DNA of 64,000 bases from FEB-25 sp963822175 (lineage in GTDB: Bacteria; Chloroflexota; Anaerolineae; Anaerolineales; UBA4823). Below the pieces are notes generated by a model. That model was given only the letters and a program-made list of their open reading frames with translations. It searched no databases and was not told where the DNA came from. Shown here one piece after another: positions 9,469 through 18,385 of the stretch. The position numbers and the translations under genes are program-made. Position 1 is the stretch's first letter. Every line of letters begins with the position of its first letter. The DNA lies in assembly GCA_963822175.1 (NCBI GenBank), contig CAWGGJ010000011.1:1-64000 (forward strand), in the 5' to 3' direction.

Positions 9469-10569
9469 TTATTCCTTTATGCCTTCGTTTACAAAACGCG
9501 TCAATTCACTGACACTCAAACCACCGATACCCAGCTTTTCCACAGTACGCCCGCGCCGCCAGTAATCCGTGCGATGAATAATGCATGCCACGCGGATCAT
9601 ACTCTCGATGCCGCGCACCGAAACGCCATAACGCTCCCCCAGCGATGCGATCGGCACCAGGCTCATTGGCACATCCTCGAAAATATAGCGGTGGGAGAGC
9701 GTACTGGGGGCTTTAATGCCGTAATAACCAGGCTGGTTATGGATAGCCTCGTGTAGATCTTCACCGGTTGTGTCGTAGGCTAATTTCAGCCATTCCATTG
9801 CGGTTCGGGCGCGTAATCCAAGAGATGAGGCTACTGTAACCCGCTCGCGATCCAGCGCTTCCAGCATACGTGCGACTGAAGGAGTTACACCGTCAATATA
9901 GAACTGGTAATCCCCATGGGTGGCTTCAATCCAGCCCACGTTGAGCAAAGTCAGCGCAGGATGAAAAATAGCCCCCATATTGTTCAGGCCGGTGTGCAGC
10001 ACATTCACCCCATCGATGAACTGAGGGTAGGCTTCGTTCATTTTTTGTAACACCGCTGTTGTGCGAACTGCCGGCAAAGCCGCTAAAGGCACAGCTTCCT
10101 TGATCCGAAAGATGTGGGCTTGTGCTGGTCCGTCGGAGCGAGATGCGTAGATAAAGGTTTCAGCTTCAGCAATAGTGATATTTGCCGTACAACCGCTATC
10201 GTGTAGAGATTTATCGAATTCCAATGCCCCACCAGTGCGACCAGGATGCAGGACAATCGTCTGCCCATCGCGCAGGTATGGAGCAGCTACTTTGGCGATG
10301 TCGGCGTGAGCTGAGGATGGCACCACAACCATGATCATCTCAGAATCCTTGAGCGCTTCTTCCATATCGGAAGTCACCAGGGTAATTTTTCCAAAGCCAT
10401 GTGGCCCACTTTCGGTGCTCTCTAACTCGATCCCACCGCGCTTCTTGATTAGCTCGATGCGTTCAAAAGTGCGATTCCATAACGTGACAGGGAAACCCAT
10501 CAATGCCAGATGCGCTGCCATCGCCTTGCCCCCGTGCCCTGCGCCGACCACAGTATATTTTGTGTTCAT
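9469..10569 (-). CDS. NAD(P)-dependent octopine/nopaline-type dehydrogenase
   Basis: The start at 10569 (MNTKYTVVGAG) is preferred because AGAGG lies 9 bases upstream; an ATG three codons earlier has no room for a site. Residues ~1-160 form a Rossmann domain with GAGHGGKAMAAHLALMG. The C-terminal domain (~175-330) has the octopine-dehydrogenase family pattern VNVLHTGLNNMGAIFHP with the conserved Asn and His of the active site. Members reductively condense an amino acid amine with an alpha-keto acid to give an opine, or run the reverse. It is intact and is the first gene of a three-gene operon with an ATP-grasp ligase and an asparagine-synthetase-like enzyme, which suggests the opine is an intermediate to be amidated or cyclised. 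Substrates are unknown. Confidence 0.85.
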   Translation of the reverse strand: MNTKYTVVGAGHGGKAMAAHLALMGFPVTLWNRTFERIELIKKRGGIELESTESGPHGFGKITLVTSDMEEALKDSEMIMVVVPSSAHADIAKVAAPYLRDGQTIVLHPGRTGGALEFDKSLHDSGCTANITIAEAETFIYASRSDGPAQAHIFRIKEAVPLAALPAVRTTAVLQKMNEAYPQFIDGVNVLHTGLNNMGAIFHPALTLLNVGWIEATHGDYQFYIDGVTPSVARMLEALDRERVTVASSLGLRARTAMEWLKLAYDTTGEDLHEAIHNQPGYYGIKAPSTLSHRYIFEDVPMSLVPIASLGERYGVSVRGIESMIRVACIIHRTDYWRRGRTVEKLGIGGLSVSELTRFVNEGIKE

Positions 10570-10612
10570 GATCACCATCCTCTTGCGTTATCTAGTATTC
10601 TCTACGCCGATT

Positions 10613-11509
10613 TCAATGACTGTTGGTTTGGATGAAGTCCATGGCGTAGGCTTGGTTTTCAAAATGAAGCTCAACCCTCGCTCCGTCGTATTTAGACCAC
10701 CCTTCTTGGACAGCCCTGTTTTCCTTTCCTTCTACAAAACGTAACCGGTAGCATTCAGGGCAATAGGGAATTGAATAAGTAATCCTTGGAAGAAGGCCAA
10801 AACCTATGCTATAAGTAGCCAACCAGGGATTATCGACGGTAAACTTGTCGAATACCAAGCTATCCACATTTTTACAACAAGCTGAACATCTTGCTGGCCA
10901 AATCAGGTCGCTCTTACTGTAAAATGAAATGACTGTGAAACTACTCGAGCCAACCCTCTTCTGAGGGATCGCAAAACTTAGCCCGGTGAATTCGCATATT
11001 TTTCGGGGGAAACGTTCATTAACCTGTTGCTGTTCGGTCTTGCTCAACGATAGTTGGTTGTTTCCATTGGTGGTGATACCTCCGTGAATTATTATGATAG
11101 GTTGATCGGAATCAGAGATGTCGATCCTCACCCCATAGCTGATTGCGTTCAGACCTTGCTTACCAATGACATATATATCTACATTTTTGATTTTGTTGAG
11201 TGGAATGGATTCCAGAAGATAGTCTTTAGCACCGACGTCGAGGATGATGATCCTGTGTGTGGTTAGTAGGTGAACGTTTCCATTAAATTGCAGGTCGCCT
11301 GTGTCATGATATATAACCAACTCTCCAGGTTCTAAGAGAGTTTTTTCTTCCAGTACTTTCTTTCTTATCACGAGCAAGCGCTGGTTCGTCAGATACCATA
11401 GATCGTCTGCTCTCAGAAAGTCAGAAATTCTCCTGTGGAACAGAAGTACTTCTCCCGGTCGTAGATAAGGATTGATCGACACCAACGCTTGTGATGTTGC
11501 TGTATTCAT
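10613..11509 (-). CDS. Hypothetical protein with two PH-like domains and a zinc-site-like C-terminus
   Basis: ATG at 11509 (MNTATSQALV) is used; a TTG three codons upstream is the alternative, and neither has a strong RBS. The protein has about 298 residues and no signal or membrane helix. Two bacterial PH-like units are suggested by repeated patterns: PGEVLLFHRRI...WYLTNQRLLVIRK, then PGELVIYHD...HLLTTHRIIILDV. The C-terminal third holds CSACCKNV and, about 50 residues later, CPEC, four to five cysteines spaced like a treble or ribbon zinc site. Function is unknown. It lies 34 bases upstream of the opine dehydrogenase start on the same strand and might be co-transcribed. Confidence 0.65.
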   Translation of the reverse strand: MNTATSQALVSINPYLRPGEVLLFHRRISDFLRADDLWYLTNQRLLVIRKKVLEEKTLLEPGELVIYHDTGDLQFNGNVHLLTTHRIIILDVGAKDYLLESIPLNKIKNVDIYVIGKQGLNAISYGVRIDISDSDQPIIIIHGGITTNGNNQLSLSKTEQQQVNERFPRKICEFTGLSFAIPQKRVGSSSFTVISFYSKSDLIWPARCSACCKNVDSLVFDKFTVDNPWLATYSIGFGLLPRITYSIPYCPECYRLRFVEGKENRAVQEGWSKYDGARVELHFENQAYAMDFIQTNSH

Positions 11510-11590
11510 AATCGTCAAGTCACTTTACTATCAATTTTCATACGATTTTCATCACCACAGCTATCTTATAAAAATAAGCATTCATGATCA

Positions 11591-11962
11591 TTATTCCTTT
11601 GACCGGTCGGTACGGTGTCTTCCCAATCCATATGTTTGACTCACAGGTACGACAAAAAGGAATCCAGTGTGGGGATCATCCAAGTCGCCAATGACTTGCT
11701 GGGCAATTGCAACCATTTTGTCCACCATTTCCTGACTATCGACTACAGAAAATAAAGTACGATGATGAACTTCACCAAATTGATACATGTCATGCAGGCT
11801 GGGCATGATGGGAATATCTTCGCGTAAACCTGCCCGGCGTATGCGTCCCAAACCGGTACTCTCTAAGATCGTGATACCTAATACACCGGCATCTTCCCAG
11901 GCATCTAGGATTGCTGGGGTATCATCAATATCATTCACAACCAAGACAACCAGATAATTCAT
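11591..11962 (-). CDS. PII-like small regulatory protein paired with antiporter
   Basis: A 123-residue soluble protein with the GlnB/PII-like ferredoxin fold pattern: MNYLVVLVVNDIDDTPAILD, then ...AGVLGITILESTGLG, a loop around RAGLREDIPIMPSLHDM, and FLFVVPVSQTYGL. It lacks the Tyr51 uridylylation motif of true PII. Its ATG overlaps the stop of the CPA2 antiporter by 4 bases, showing translational coupling. PII-like proteins next to transporters usually bind nucleotides and control the transporter; control of the antiporter is inferred from this coupling. The C-terminus (GRHRTDRSKE) is charged and probably flexible. Confidence 0.7.
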   Translation of the reverse strand: MNYLVVLVVNDIDDTPAILDAWEDAGVLGITILESTGLGRIRRAGLREDIPIMPSLHDMYQFGEVHHRTLFSVVDSQEMVDKMVAIAQQVIGDLDDPHTGFLFVVPVSQTYGLGRHRTDRSKE

Positions 11963-13194
11963 GATATTTCTCCTCCGGGTGGATTTTGAGGTTCTGCTTG
12001 TTTTACCTCACGCTTGTGAAATTGCGCTCGTAATAGAGGCGGGGTGATTAAGGTGGTTATAATGACTATTCCAACTACTTCTGAGAAGATGGTCTGATCA
12101 ATCAGGCCATATTCAATCCCAACAGCAGCTACGATCAAACCCACCTCGCCACGCGACACCATCCCTACACCAAGTTGTAAAGCTTCACGCCGCGTAAGCC
12201 CTCCCCAGTATGCACCAAATCCAGCCCCCATTACTTTGCCAATCACAGCCACCAATAACATGACCAGCAATAATAAAGCGTTGTCCCAGTGTAACTCACG
12301 TGCATTGGCAGATAAACCAATACTAACAAAAAATATCGGAAGAAAAACCCCATAAGCAATCGTCGAAATGCCAGTATGCAAATGATCTTTCGCCGGAGTA
12401 CGTCCAAACCAGATCCCAGCCAGGAAAGCGCCCGTAATGGCGGCCATATGGCCAAATATTTCAGCAGTCCATCCGTAGATAAGGATAGTCACAAACGCAA
12501 ATGCAATCAATCCCTGGCTAATGGGTAAACCGCCGATCAGGTTGCTCAACCTCGGGAAGATAAACATGCCAATGAGAGAACCAATCCCCAGGAAAAGCAA
12601 TATTTTCAATATAATTAACAAAATACTTGCAATTCCAGCATCCGTATCTGGTTGAATGAATGCTGTAAAAATCGAGAGACCAAGCAGGACTAAAATATCG
12701 TCAAATACCGCCGCCCCCATCATACTTACTCCCACGCGGCTGCGGAGGGCTTTCAGTTCCATCAGGGTTTGAGCTGAGATACTGACACTGGTTGCTGAAA
12801 GGATCAGACCAATGAGGATGGCTTGTGAGATATCCATTGAGAAAAGTATGCCGGTTAGTGTTCCCAGAACCAGCGGAAAAATCATACCGATGACACCAGA
12901 CAAGCCCGAGACCTTGCCTGATCGTACTAGGTCCGTGAAATGAAGATCTAAGCCAGCAAGGAACATGAGAAGCAACACCCCGATATCAGCGAGCTGCCGA
13001 ATTGTTTCGTTGAGGTGAATGTCCGTAAAATATGGCAGGTTTAGTAAATTTAGTACCGAAGGACCAAGGATGATCCCAACAACTAATTCTCCTAGCACCG
13101 AAGGTTGTCCAAGACGATAGCTCAAGAAGCCGCCTAACTTGGCGGTACTTATTATGATGGCTATGGCGATGGCAAGTTGTAAGAAGGATGTCAT
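11959..13194 (-). CDS. CPA2-type cation:proton antiporter
   Basis: A 411-residue membrane protein with about 12-13 hydrophobic segments, the length of Kef/NapA-type Na+(K+)/H+ exchangers without a C-terminal TrkA domain. Visible family motifs are SYRLGQPSVLGELVVGIILG at the start, ADIGVLLLMFLAGLDLHFTD, GAAVFDDILVLLGLSIFTAF (the FDD in the ion-binding helix) and GVGMVSRGEVGLIVAAVG. It should exchange Na+ or K+ for H+ at the cytoplasmic membrane. The small PII-like gene downstream overlaps its stop, replacing the usual nucleotide-binding regulatory domain in trans. It lies next to another antiporter-like membrane gene on the same strand. Confidence 0.88.
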   Translation of the reverse strand: MTSFLQLAIAIAIIISTAKLGGFLSYRLGQPSVLGELVVGIILGPSVLNLLNLPYFTDIHLNETIRQLADIGVLLLMFLAGLDLHFTDLVRSGKVSGLSGVIGMIFPLVLGTLTGILFSMDISQAILIGLILSATSVSISAQTLMELKALRSRVGVSMMGAAVFDDILVLLGLSIFTAFIQPDTDAGIASILLIILKILLFLGIGSLIGMFIFPRLSNLIGGLPISQGLIAFAFVTILIYGWTAEIFGHMAAITGAFLAGIWFGRTPAKDHLHTGISTIAYGVFLPIFFVSIGLSANARELHWDNALLLLVMLLVAVIGKVMGAGFGAYWGGLTRREALQLGVGMVSRGEVGLIVAAVGIEYGLIDQTIFSEVVGIVIITTLITPPLLRAQFHKREVKQAEPQNPPGGEIS

Positions 13195-13278
13195 TATATT
13201 TGTTCCGCTATCTTGGAGTAATATTTCCCAATGATGCCCGAAGGATTAATATTCGTTTTGGATCGCATAGCAATATCC

Positions 13279-14382
13279 TCAATATTTATATAAATCATCC
13301 GGATAATTTCTATCTCCTTGTGTGCTCAAATCGTGTAAAGCTGCGAGTAATATTGCAGACAGGACAGGTAGAAACACCGCCAATCCGAGCGCAACCCAGA
13401 TCAACACCAATCCAAGTTCTGACCCACGCGGCCACAAGAGCAATATGCCGAATAGAAATATGCCCAGTTTCAAAATTCTTTCCCAATTCGAGCTCAGGTA
13501 CTCGAATCGAGGTACCCCAATTCGCTGACCTATCAGCGTAATCAGTAAACCAACACATAAGCCAAGGACAACTTCAAACCATTGGATTAAAGTCACGGGT
13601 TGATGTGACTGCCAGGCTGTGAAAATGAAAAGGGCGAGAAGGATAAAGAATGGAAGCCTGTTATCCAATCGAGCAGGAGTAATTGTTGCTTCGTTATCCC
13701 CCAGTCGGGTGTAGTGAAATTCAACAAAAACAATCACACTGATCAATACTGCAGCAATGGGTGAAGTATTAAGTGCAAGTGCTATCCAATAAGCCAGGTA
13801 TACCTGCCCTAATAAGATCCAACTCCCAGATTTTGGAGGCACCTTTTTGATCACAGCAATTGAAATAATAGCCAGGGCAATCCCTACCCCAGCCCCACTA
13901 AACAGGCTGCCGAAATAAAGTTTCGCATCTTCCAACGGAATGGAGGTCTCCACAAGGAGGAACACCAGGGTTAGAGTCCCTATAACTTCCAGTGGATTAA
14001 AAATCTTCTCTCTGCTGGACATTTGCCAAAACATACTGGCAGCGATAATTCCAAAGAAGATTCCCCTGATTAAGGGCAAGTCTCCGATGAAGACGGTGAT
14101 TAATCCAAGGCATATAGCAGTTATTATCCACAGGAAGATTTCTCTCACAGGAAAATTCCATGTGATATTGAGCCAATTCAGGGCATTCTGCCATAAAATC
14201 CAGGGAAGAACCAACGCCAGGATTAGATCCCAAGGGATCTTAACGCTAACAATAGGGGGCAATAATACCAACAACAAACCTCCAACAATAAAATAGAGGC
14301 TGGACTTATGCCTGCCTTGAAGGTCAACCAGCAGGAAGATTAGGAGCAAAAGGAGAAAGAGAGCATGTTCATAGCCAGCCAT
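13279..14382 (-). CDS. Polytopic membrane protein, CPA-antiporter-like
   Basis: A 367-residue protein made almost wholly of hydrophobic helices (about 11). No enzymatic motif is seen, but the general layout, the central segment LVFLLVETSIPLEDAKLYFG and the position directly upstream of a CPA2 antiporter suggest a distant cation/proton-antiporter-like fold. The C-terminus is cytosolic and short (LHDLSTQGDRNYPDDLYKY). The gap to the CPA2 gene is 84 bases. The substrate and function are not recognisable. Confidence 0.6.
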   Translation of the reverse strand: MAGYEHALFLLLLLIFLLVDLQGRHKSSLYFIVGGLLLVLLPPIVSVKIPWDLILALVLPWILWQNALNWLNITWNFPVREIFLWIITAICLGLITVFIGDLPLIRGIFFGIIAASMFWQMSSREKIFNPLEVIGTLTLVFLLVETSIPLEDAKLYFGSLFSGAGVGIALAIISIAVIKKVPPKSGSWILLGQVYLAYWIALALNTSPIAAVLISVIVFVEFHYTRLGDNEATITPARLDNRLPFFILLALFIFTAWQSHQPVTLIQWFEVVLGLCVGLLITLIGQRIGVPRFEYLSSNWERILKLGIFLFGILLLWPRGSELGLVLIWVALGLAVFLPVLSAILLAALHDLSTQGDRNYPDDLYKY

Positions 14383-14561
14383 TTATTTACTCCAGATAAT
14401 GGCGTCTTACCATACCTGCGATATAAACTTCGTGTTTGCGCATGATACATTCCATCATCTTTTATATATCGTCAATCGACCAATCGCATCTCCAATCATA
14501 AGAAGATCGGTATCCAGACGAACCTGTTTCAATATCGAGTTTATTATTTTGTGAAGAGAAA

Positions 14562-15584
14562 TCAGGATCGATTCCCATCAGTGGATTCACGGATCAGCAA
14601 CTTCGGCTGAAGCACTACCCTGCGTTCGGGGAGTAACTGTCCCTCTATCTCAGTGACTAACATCTTTACCAACTGACGGGCAATGTCATAAACTGGAATA
14701 TCCAGTGTAGTTAGTGGGGGTTCAGTATATCTAGATGCCTGCACACCATCAAATCCAGCCACCGCTAATTCAAGGCCAATCTGAAAACCTAATTCGTGTG
14801 CTGCATGCAGTACCCCGAACGCAGTTTCATCATTGATGCAAACGATCGCATCCGGAGGATCTGGAATTGAAAGCATGCGCTTCGTTGCAAGATATCCCCC
14901 TGAACTGGTCAGGTCACCCACCACGACCAACATGGGATCATAAGGAATTTCGGCTATCTCTAACCCCTGGCGGTAACCATCGAGTTGATCTGCTTGGATC
15001 TTCAATTCAGAAGGTCCACCAAGATAAGCGACTCGCTGAAAACCGTGCTCCACCAAATACGTCACTAATTCTAACATGCCCCCCAGCCGGTTGATTTCCA
15101 CTCTTGCAAAATCAAATCCATCCAGCGTGTTTCCCAGGGCTGTGAATGAAACGCCTTGTTGTGCGAGATACTGCACCCGCCAGTCGTGCAGGTGTAAATG
15201 CGTGAGAATAAATCCATCGACCTTACGGCCCTGCACCCAACTTTGGTAGATGTGCTTTTCTGGTTCTTCACCAGGCGGGGCAATGGATATGACTAGATCA
15301 TATGGGTGAAGGGATGTTTCATCACCCAATCCAGCAATGAATTCAGAAAAGAATGGGTCAGCGAAGCGAGGTGTGGGGGCTGGCAGGATATAACCAACTG
15401 CATCTGCTTTTTTTCGTCGTAGCTGCCGTGCAGCCTGGTTTGGGACGTAGCCCATTTCCTTGGCTGCCAGGATCACTCGCTGCCTGGTTTCATCCGAGAT
15501 ATCTGGATATCCATCCAAGGCGCGTGAAACCGCCCCAATAGATAACCCCAATTTTTTCGCAATATCTCGAATAGTGACAACCAT
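14562..15584 (-). CDS. LacI-family transcriptional regulator
   Basis: A 340-residue regulator. Residues 1-60 are the LacI helix-turn-helix plus hinge helix (VTIRDIAKKLGLSIGAVSRA, then GYVPNQAARQLRRKKADAVG). Residues ~65-335 are a periplasmic-binding-protein-like sugar-sensing domain (SEFIAGLGDE, FILTHLHLHDWR, VAYLGGPSELKIQADQLDGY, VCINDETAFGVLHAAHELG, PPLTTLDIPVYDIARQLVKM). It should bind DNA as a dimer and release it on a sugar ligand. A perfect palindrome sits just upstream of its start, so it probably controls itself. No sugar-uptake genes adjoin it; its main targets are not evident here. Confidence 0.9.
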   Translation of the reverse strand: MVVTIRDIAKKLGLSIGAVSRALDGYPDISDETRQRVILAAKEMGYVPNQAARQLRRKKADAVGYILPAPTPRFADPFFSEFIAGLGDETSLHPYDLVISIAPPGEEPEKHIYQSWVQGRKVDGFILTHLHLHDWRVQYLAQQGVSFTALGNTLDGFDFARVEINRLGGMLELVTYLVEHGFQRVAYLGGPSELKIQADQLDGYRQGLEIAEIPYDPMLVVVGDLTSSGGYLATKRMLSIPDPPDAIVCINDETAFGVLHAAHELGFQIGLELAVAGFDGVQASRYTEPPLTTLDIPVYDIARQLVKMLVTEIEGQLLPERRVVLQPKLLIRESTDGNRS

Positions 15585-15596
15585 ACCAATACCTAT

Positions 15597-15620
15597 GTTT
15601 ACTGAAACGTTTCAGTAAAC
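15597..15620. promoter_or_regulatory. Perfect 24-bp LacI-type operator palindrome
   Basis: The half-site GTTTACTGAAAC is followed immediately by its exact reverse complement, with the central CG typical of LacI/GalR operators (core TGAAACGTTTCA). It lies 12 bases upstream of the LacI-family gene start, so it fits autoregulation by that protein. Confidence 0.8.
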
Positions 15621-15727
15621 TATATTATAATTGATTAATTTGGTTGCGTGAATAAGTTTCCGAGCTTAATAATGCGGTTGATAATCTTTGAGGCAGTAAA
15701 AGGGTGAGGAGGAGCAGGTGAAACGGA

Positions 15728-17122
15728 TCAAGGTCGGATGATTAGATATTCTGCAGGAACCCAACCAGTTTGGTTCAATAGGTTTCGTACCTCGATCCAT
15801 TCACGATTATTAAACGTCTCTCGTCGATATAGGATCATTACCGGTGTATTCTCAGGTAAATAAGTAATGATAATTCCCCCCGGGGACTCCCTCAGATTTA
15901 TGCCTGATCCGCCTGGTGTAGAAATATAAGCTAAAACTGGTGTAGGTGTGAATGTTGGTGTTGGTGAACTCGTTTGGGTCAATGTAGGATTTGAAGTATT
16001 GGTCGCAGCAGGAGTAAGTGTCGTTGTTGGCCATGGAGTCTGAGTTTTGGTGGGGGTGAGACTTGGGCCTGGAGTTGGAGTAAGTGTTGGAGTGAATGTC
16101 GGTGTAATAGTCGGTGGTACAAGCGGATCCAATTTCGTGGTTGGTATGATGATCAGCTGGATTGCAGTTGTCTGCTGTAAGTGACCCGCAATTGCTTTTT
16201 GTAAATTGACTACTTGAAGATAGCTAGGTTGGCGCGAAGTACGGACAGTGATTACCAGGTGTAATGTGGAATTGCTCGAATCTATACTTACATCCACTAA
16301 TTGTGCATCAGGTAGCGCTGATATCTGTGCAGCCACGGTCGTACGCACTTCCTGCAATTTATGCGCTTGCCCAACAATCCGGAGGGTCAAGATCACTAAA
16401 GGTATTGCTGTAATTAACACCATACCAGCAGAAAATATCAGGCTGCGTGGAATGCGGTGCCAGGTGTTTTCCAGGTGAACGGGACGAAACCCCAAGGCAA
16501 GAAAGACAAGAATTCCGGCAAAAGATATTGCTGCTAGGTTGGTGAAAAATAGAAGCCCTGCTCCAAAAACAACGTTCGAATCCCCAAGTGAAATTCCAAT
16601 ACCAATGGTGCATAACGGAGGCATCAAAGCAGTCGCAATGGCAACACCGGGAAGTGCTGCCGAGAGCCTTGGTTGGGCAAGGGCGTAGGCTGCTGCTGCG
16701 CCACCGGCCAATGCAATTCCAAGGTCAAACGGCGTTGGTCGTGTACGTGCAAGTATTTCTTGCGGCAGTTCTATTAGCATGTCAAATGGTAATATCTTGG
16801 CTACCCAGCCCAATATAGACGATAGCACAATAGCTAACAAGATTCCTTCAATTAATGCGACTAAGGCATGCTGAAACATGCGTCGTTCACCAGCTATCGA
16901 CGCCAGCGATAGTCCTAGAATGGGGGACATCAATGGGGCAACCAGCATAGCGCCAATGATTACTGCCGCTGAGTTAATCAATAAGCCAAAAGTAGCAATG
17001 CTGCATGAGAGAACAACCATTAAGAAAAAATCAAATCCAGGCGATGATGCCTGTTCGAGTTCCTTTAAAACTTCTATTCGTTGTTCTGGTGATAATGGAC
17101 GTATCCACTGACGAATCTTCAT
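15728..17122 (-). CDS. DUF389 membrane protein with extracellular SH3b domain
   Basis: Residues ~1-230 form a DUF389 (TIGR00341-like) membrane domain: LVVLSCSIATFGLLINSAAV-like helices, IIGAMLVAPLMSPILGLSLA, GGAAAAYALAQPRLSAALPG and ATALMPPLCTIGIGIS. A soluble segment (~255-340) follows a further membrane helix, then a Thr/Pro-rich low-complexity linker (~345-400, TPTFTPTLTPTPGP), then a bacterial SH3 domain (~405-464, GSGINLRESPGG, WIEVRNLLNQTGWVPAEYL). SH3b domains usually bind peptidoglycan or glycopeptide, so the protein probably links membrane and wall. The function of DUF389 is unknown. Upstream is a 350-base spacer and downstream the LacI gene. Confidence 0.85.
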   Translation of the reverse strand: MKIRQWIRPLSPEQRIEVLKELEQASSPGFDFFLMVVLSCSIATFGLLINSAAVIIGAMLVAPLMSPILGLSLASIAGERRMFQHALVALIEGILLAIVLSSILGWVAKILPFDMLIELPQEILARTRPTPFDLGIALAGGAAAAYALAQPRLSAALPGVAIATALMPPLCTIGIGISLGDSNVVFGAGLLFFTNLAAISFAGILVFLALGFRPVHLENTWHRIPRSLIFSAGMVLITAIPLVILTLRIVGQAHKLQEVRTTVAAQISALPDAQLVDVSIDSSNSTLHLVITVRTSRQPSYLQVVNLQKAIAGHLQQTTAIQLIIIPTTKLDPLVPPTITPTFTPTLTPTPGPSLTPTKTQTPWPTTTLTPAATNTSNPTLTQTSSPTPTFTPTPVLAYISTPGGSGINLRESPGGIIITYLPENTPVMILYRRETFNNREWIEVRNLLNQTGWVPAEYLIIRP

Positions 17123-17474
17123 TGTTATATTCTAATTTTGATATCCGATTTTTAGTTACCAAATTCTATCATCTCATTTTCAATATCGCATAATAAAACA
17201 ACAAGCTTTTCGATAGTAATTGCACAACTGATAGAACAAGCCTGGTAATGCCTATACTATTAAACGAAAGATTTCGACAATGTTTTTCCAAGACTACCAA
17301 CGAGATGCAATTTTTTGTGCGATCATTTATAGAACAATATCCCCAAATGCTGAAAACCTTGCAGAGCCTTTTCCAGGTGGCAACAGATACGATTTTCGGG
17401 AAAAGACATTTGAATACTCAATATAGCCAGCCTGGGACATAAAGATTCGTCGGGTAAGTTGAGCAAAATGTGGA
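17123..17474. other. Intergenic stretch with no recognised feature
   Basis: AT-rich 352-base stretch between two minus-strand genes. A 64-codon open frame on the plus strand (17248-17442) has no recognisable family, no signal and only a weak ribosome site, and I do not count it as a gene. No tRNA or clear hairpin was seen. Confidence 0.4.
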
Positions 17475-18290
17475 TTATGCCGAAAGGAATGCCTCCACCA
17501 ATCGATTAAATACTTCTGGATTCTCCAAGTTCATTGCATGACCTGCCATTGGAATAATTTTGGCTTCAGCAAACGGAACACAACGCAGGAGCTCGGCCTT
17601 GTGTCGTAGTGTACTCTTTGAATCGTACTCACCGTTGAGAACTAATGTGGGACAAACAATCCTATCCAAAGGCAGTATGTCAAAACTATAAATAGCTTCC
17701 CAGATTTTCATGAACTCGTTATCATCCGTCTGATCCATACACCTTTCAACATTTTCACGAATGCCTTTACGCGTCCCAAGCCAGTTCTTTCCCCATAGGT
17801 GCCCCGCTAGCCAAAGCGAGAAGCGGGTGAAACGTTTTACACCCAGGGCGCGAATAACAAACTGAACTGCCCACTTAGGCATCAGCACATAGCGCAGCAG
17901 CTTCTCGTTCTGGGTCAGGCTGGCTGAGACAGAAGTGCTGACAAGGATCAAAGCCCTGGGCGACCCTGGATTGTGGACAGCATATGCCTGGGCGATCACC
18001 CCACCCATAGAAATACCGCAGAGAATTGGCGACTTAATATCCAGAGCTTCCAGCAAGGCGGTCAGATCTTCCGCATAGGTTGAAATGGTGTAATGAGTTA
18101 AATTAGAAGGGCCGGTTCGACCATTTCCCCGCAGGTCATAGCGCAGAGATCGATACTGAGATGAGAAATATTGCCACTAGGGCTCCCACAGGTTCGCATC
18201 AGCGAAAGCACCATGGATAAAAACCTGAGAAGCACCCTCTCCAGCCTGTTCATAGTAATGATCTAAATCGTTAATAAATATTTTTGGCAT
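17475..18290 (-). pseudogene. Alpha/beta hydrolase interrupted by an in-frame TAG
   Basis: From ATG at 18290 the frame reads MPKIFINDLDHYYEQAG, then VFIHGAFADANLWEP (oxyanion HG), then TAG at 18177-18179, and then continues in the same frame WQYFSSQYRSLRYDLRGNGR, the usual next element. Catalytic residues are kept: nucleophile Ser in GISMGG, Asp in LNGEYDSKS and His in GMAGHAMNLENP. The only lesion is one nonsense codon, consistent with CAG to TAG. A shorter product from the internal ATG at 18056 would lack the first strands and oxyanion hole. It is probably a recent pseudogene; readthrough cannot be excluded. The family hydrolyses small esters or related bonds; the substrate is unknown. Confidence 0.75.
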
Positions 18291-18385
18291 CCTTTGCCTG
18301 CCTGACTATGAATAGACCGATCATGTGTTTACCGCCAAGTTTAAAGCCTGCTTCCAACTCAATCTGGGAGAGATTATACTCATCA
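18283..18385 (-). pseudogene. Possible remnant of a methyltransferase C-terminus
   Basis: Directly upstream of the hydrolase the minus strand reads LSQIELEAGFKLGGKHMIGL followed by FIVRQAKDAKNIY and a stop that overlaps the hydrolase ATG. The pattern EAGF...MIGLFI resembles the last strands of class I SAM methyltransferases. An in-frame stop just upstream shows only about 35-40 residues survive. It suggests an older two-gene operon. The assignment rests on a short match and is tentative. Confidence 0.3.

Noticed and set aside
17248..17442. Plus-strand 64-codon open frame
   Set aside because: No homologous pattern and no clear RBS; kept as intergenic.
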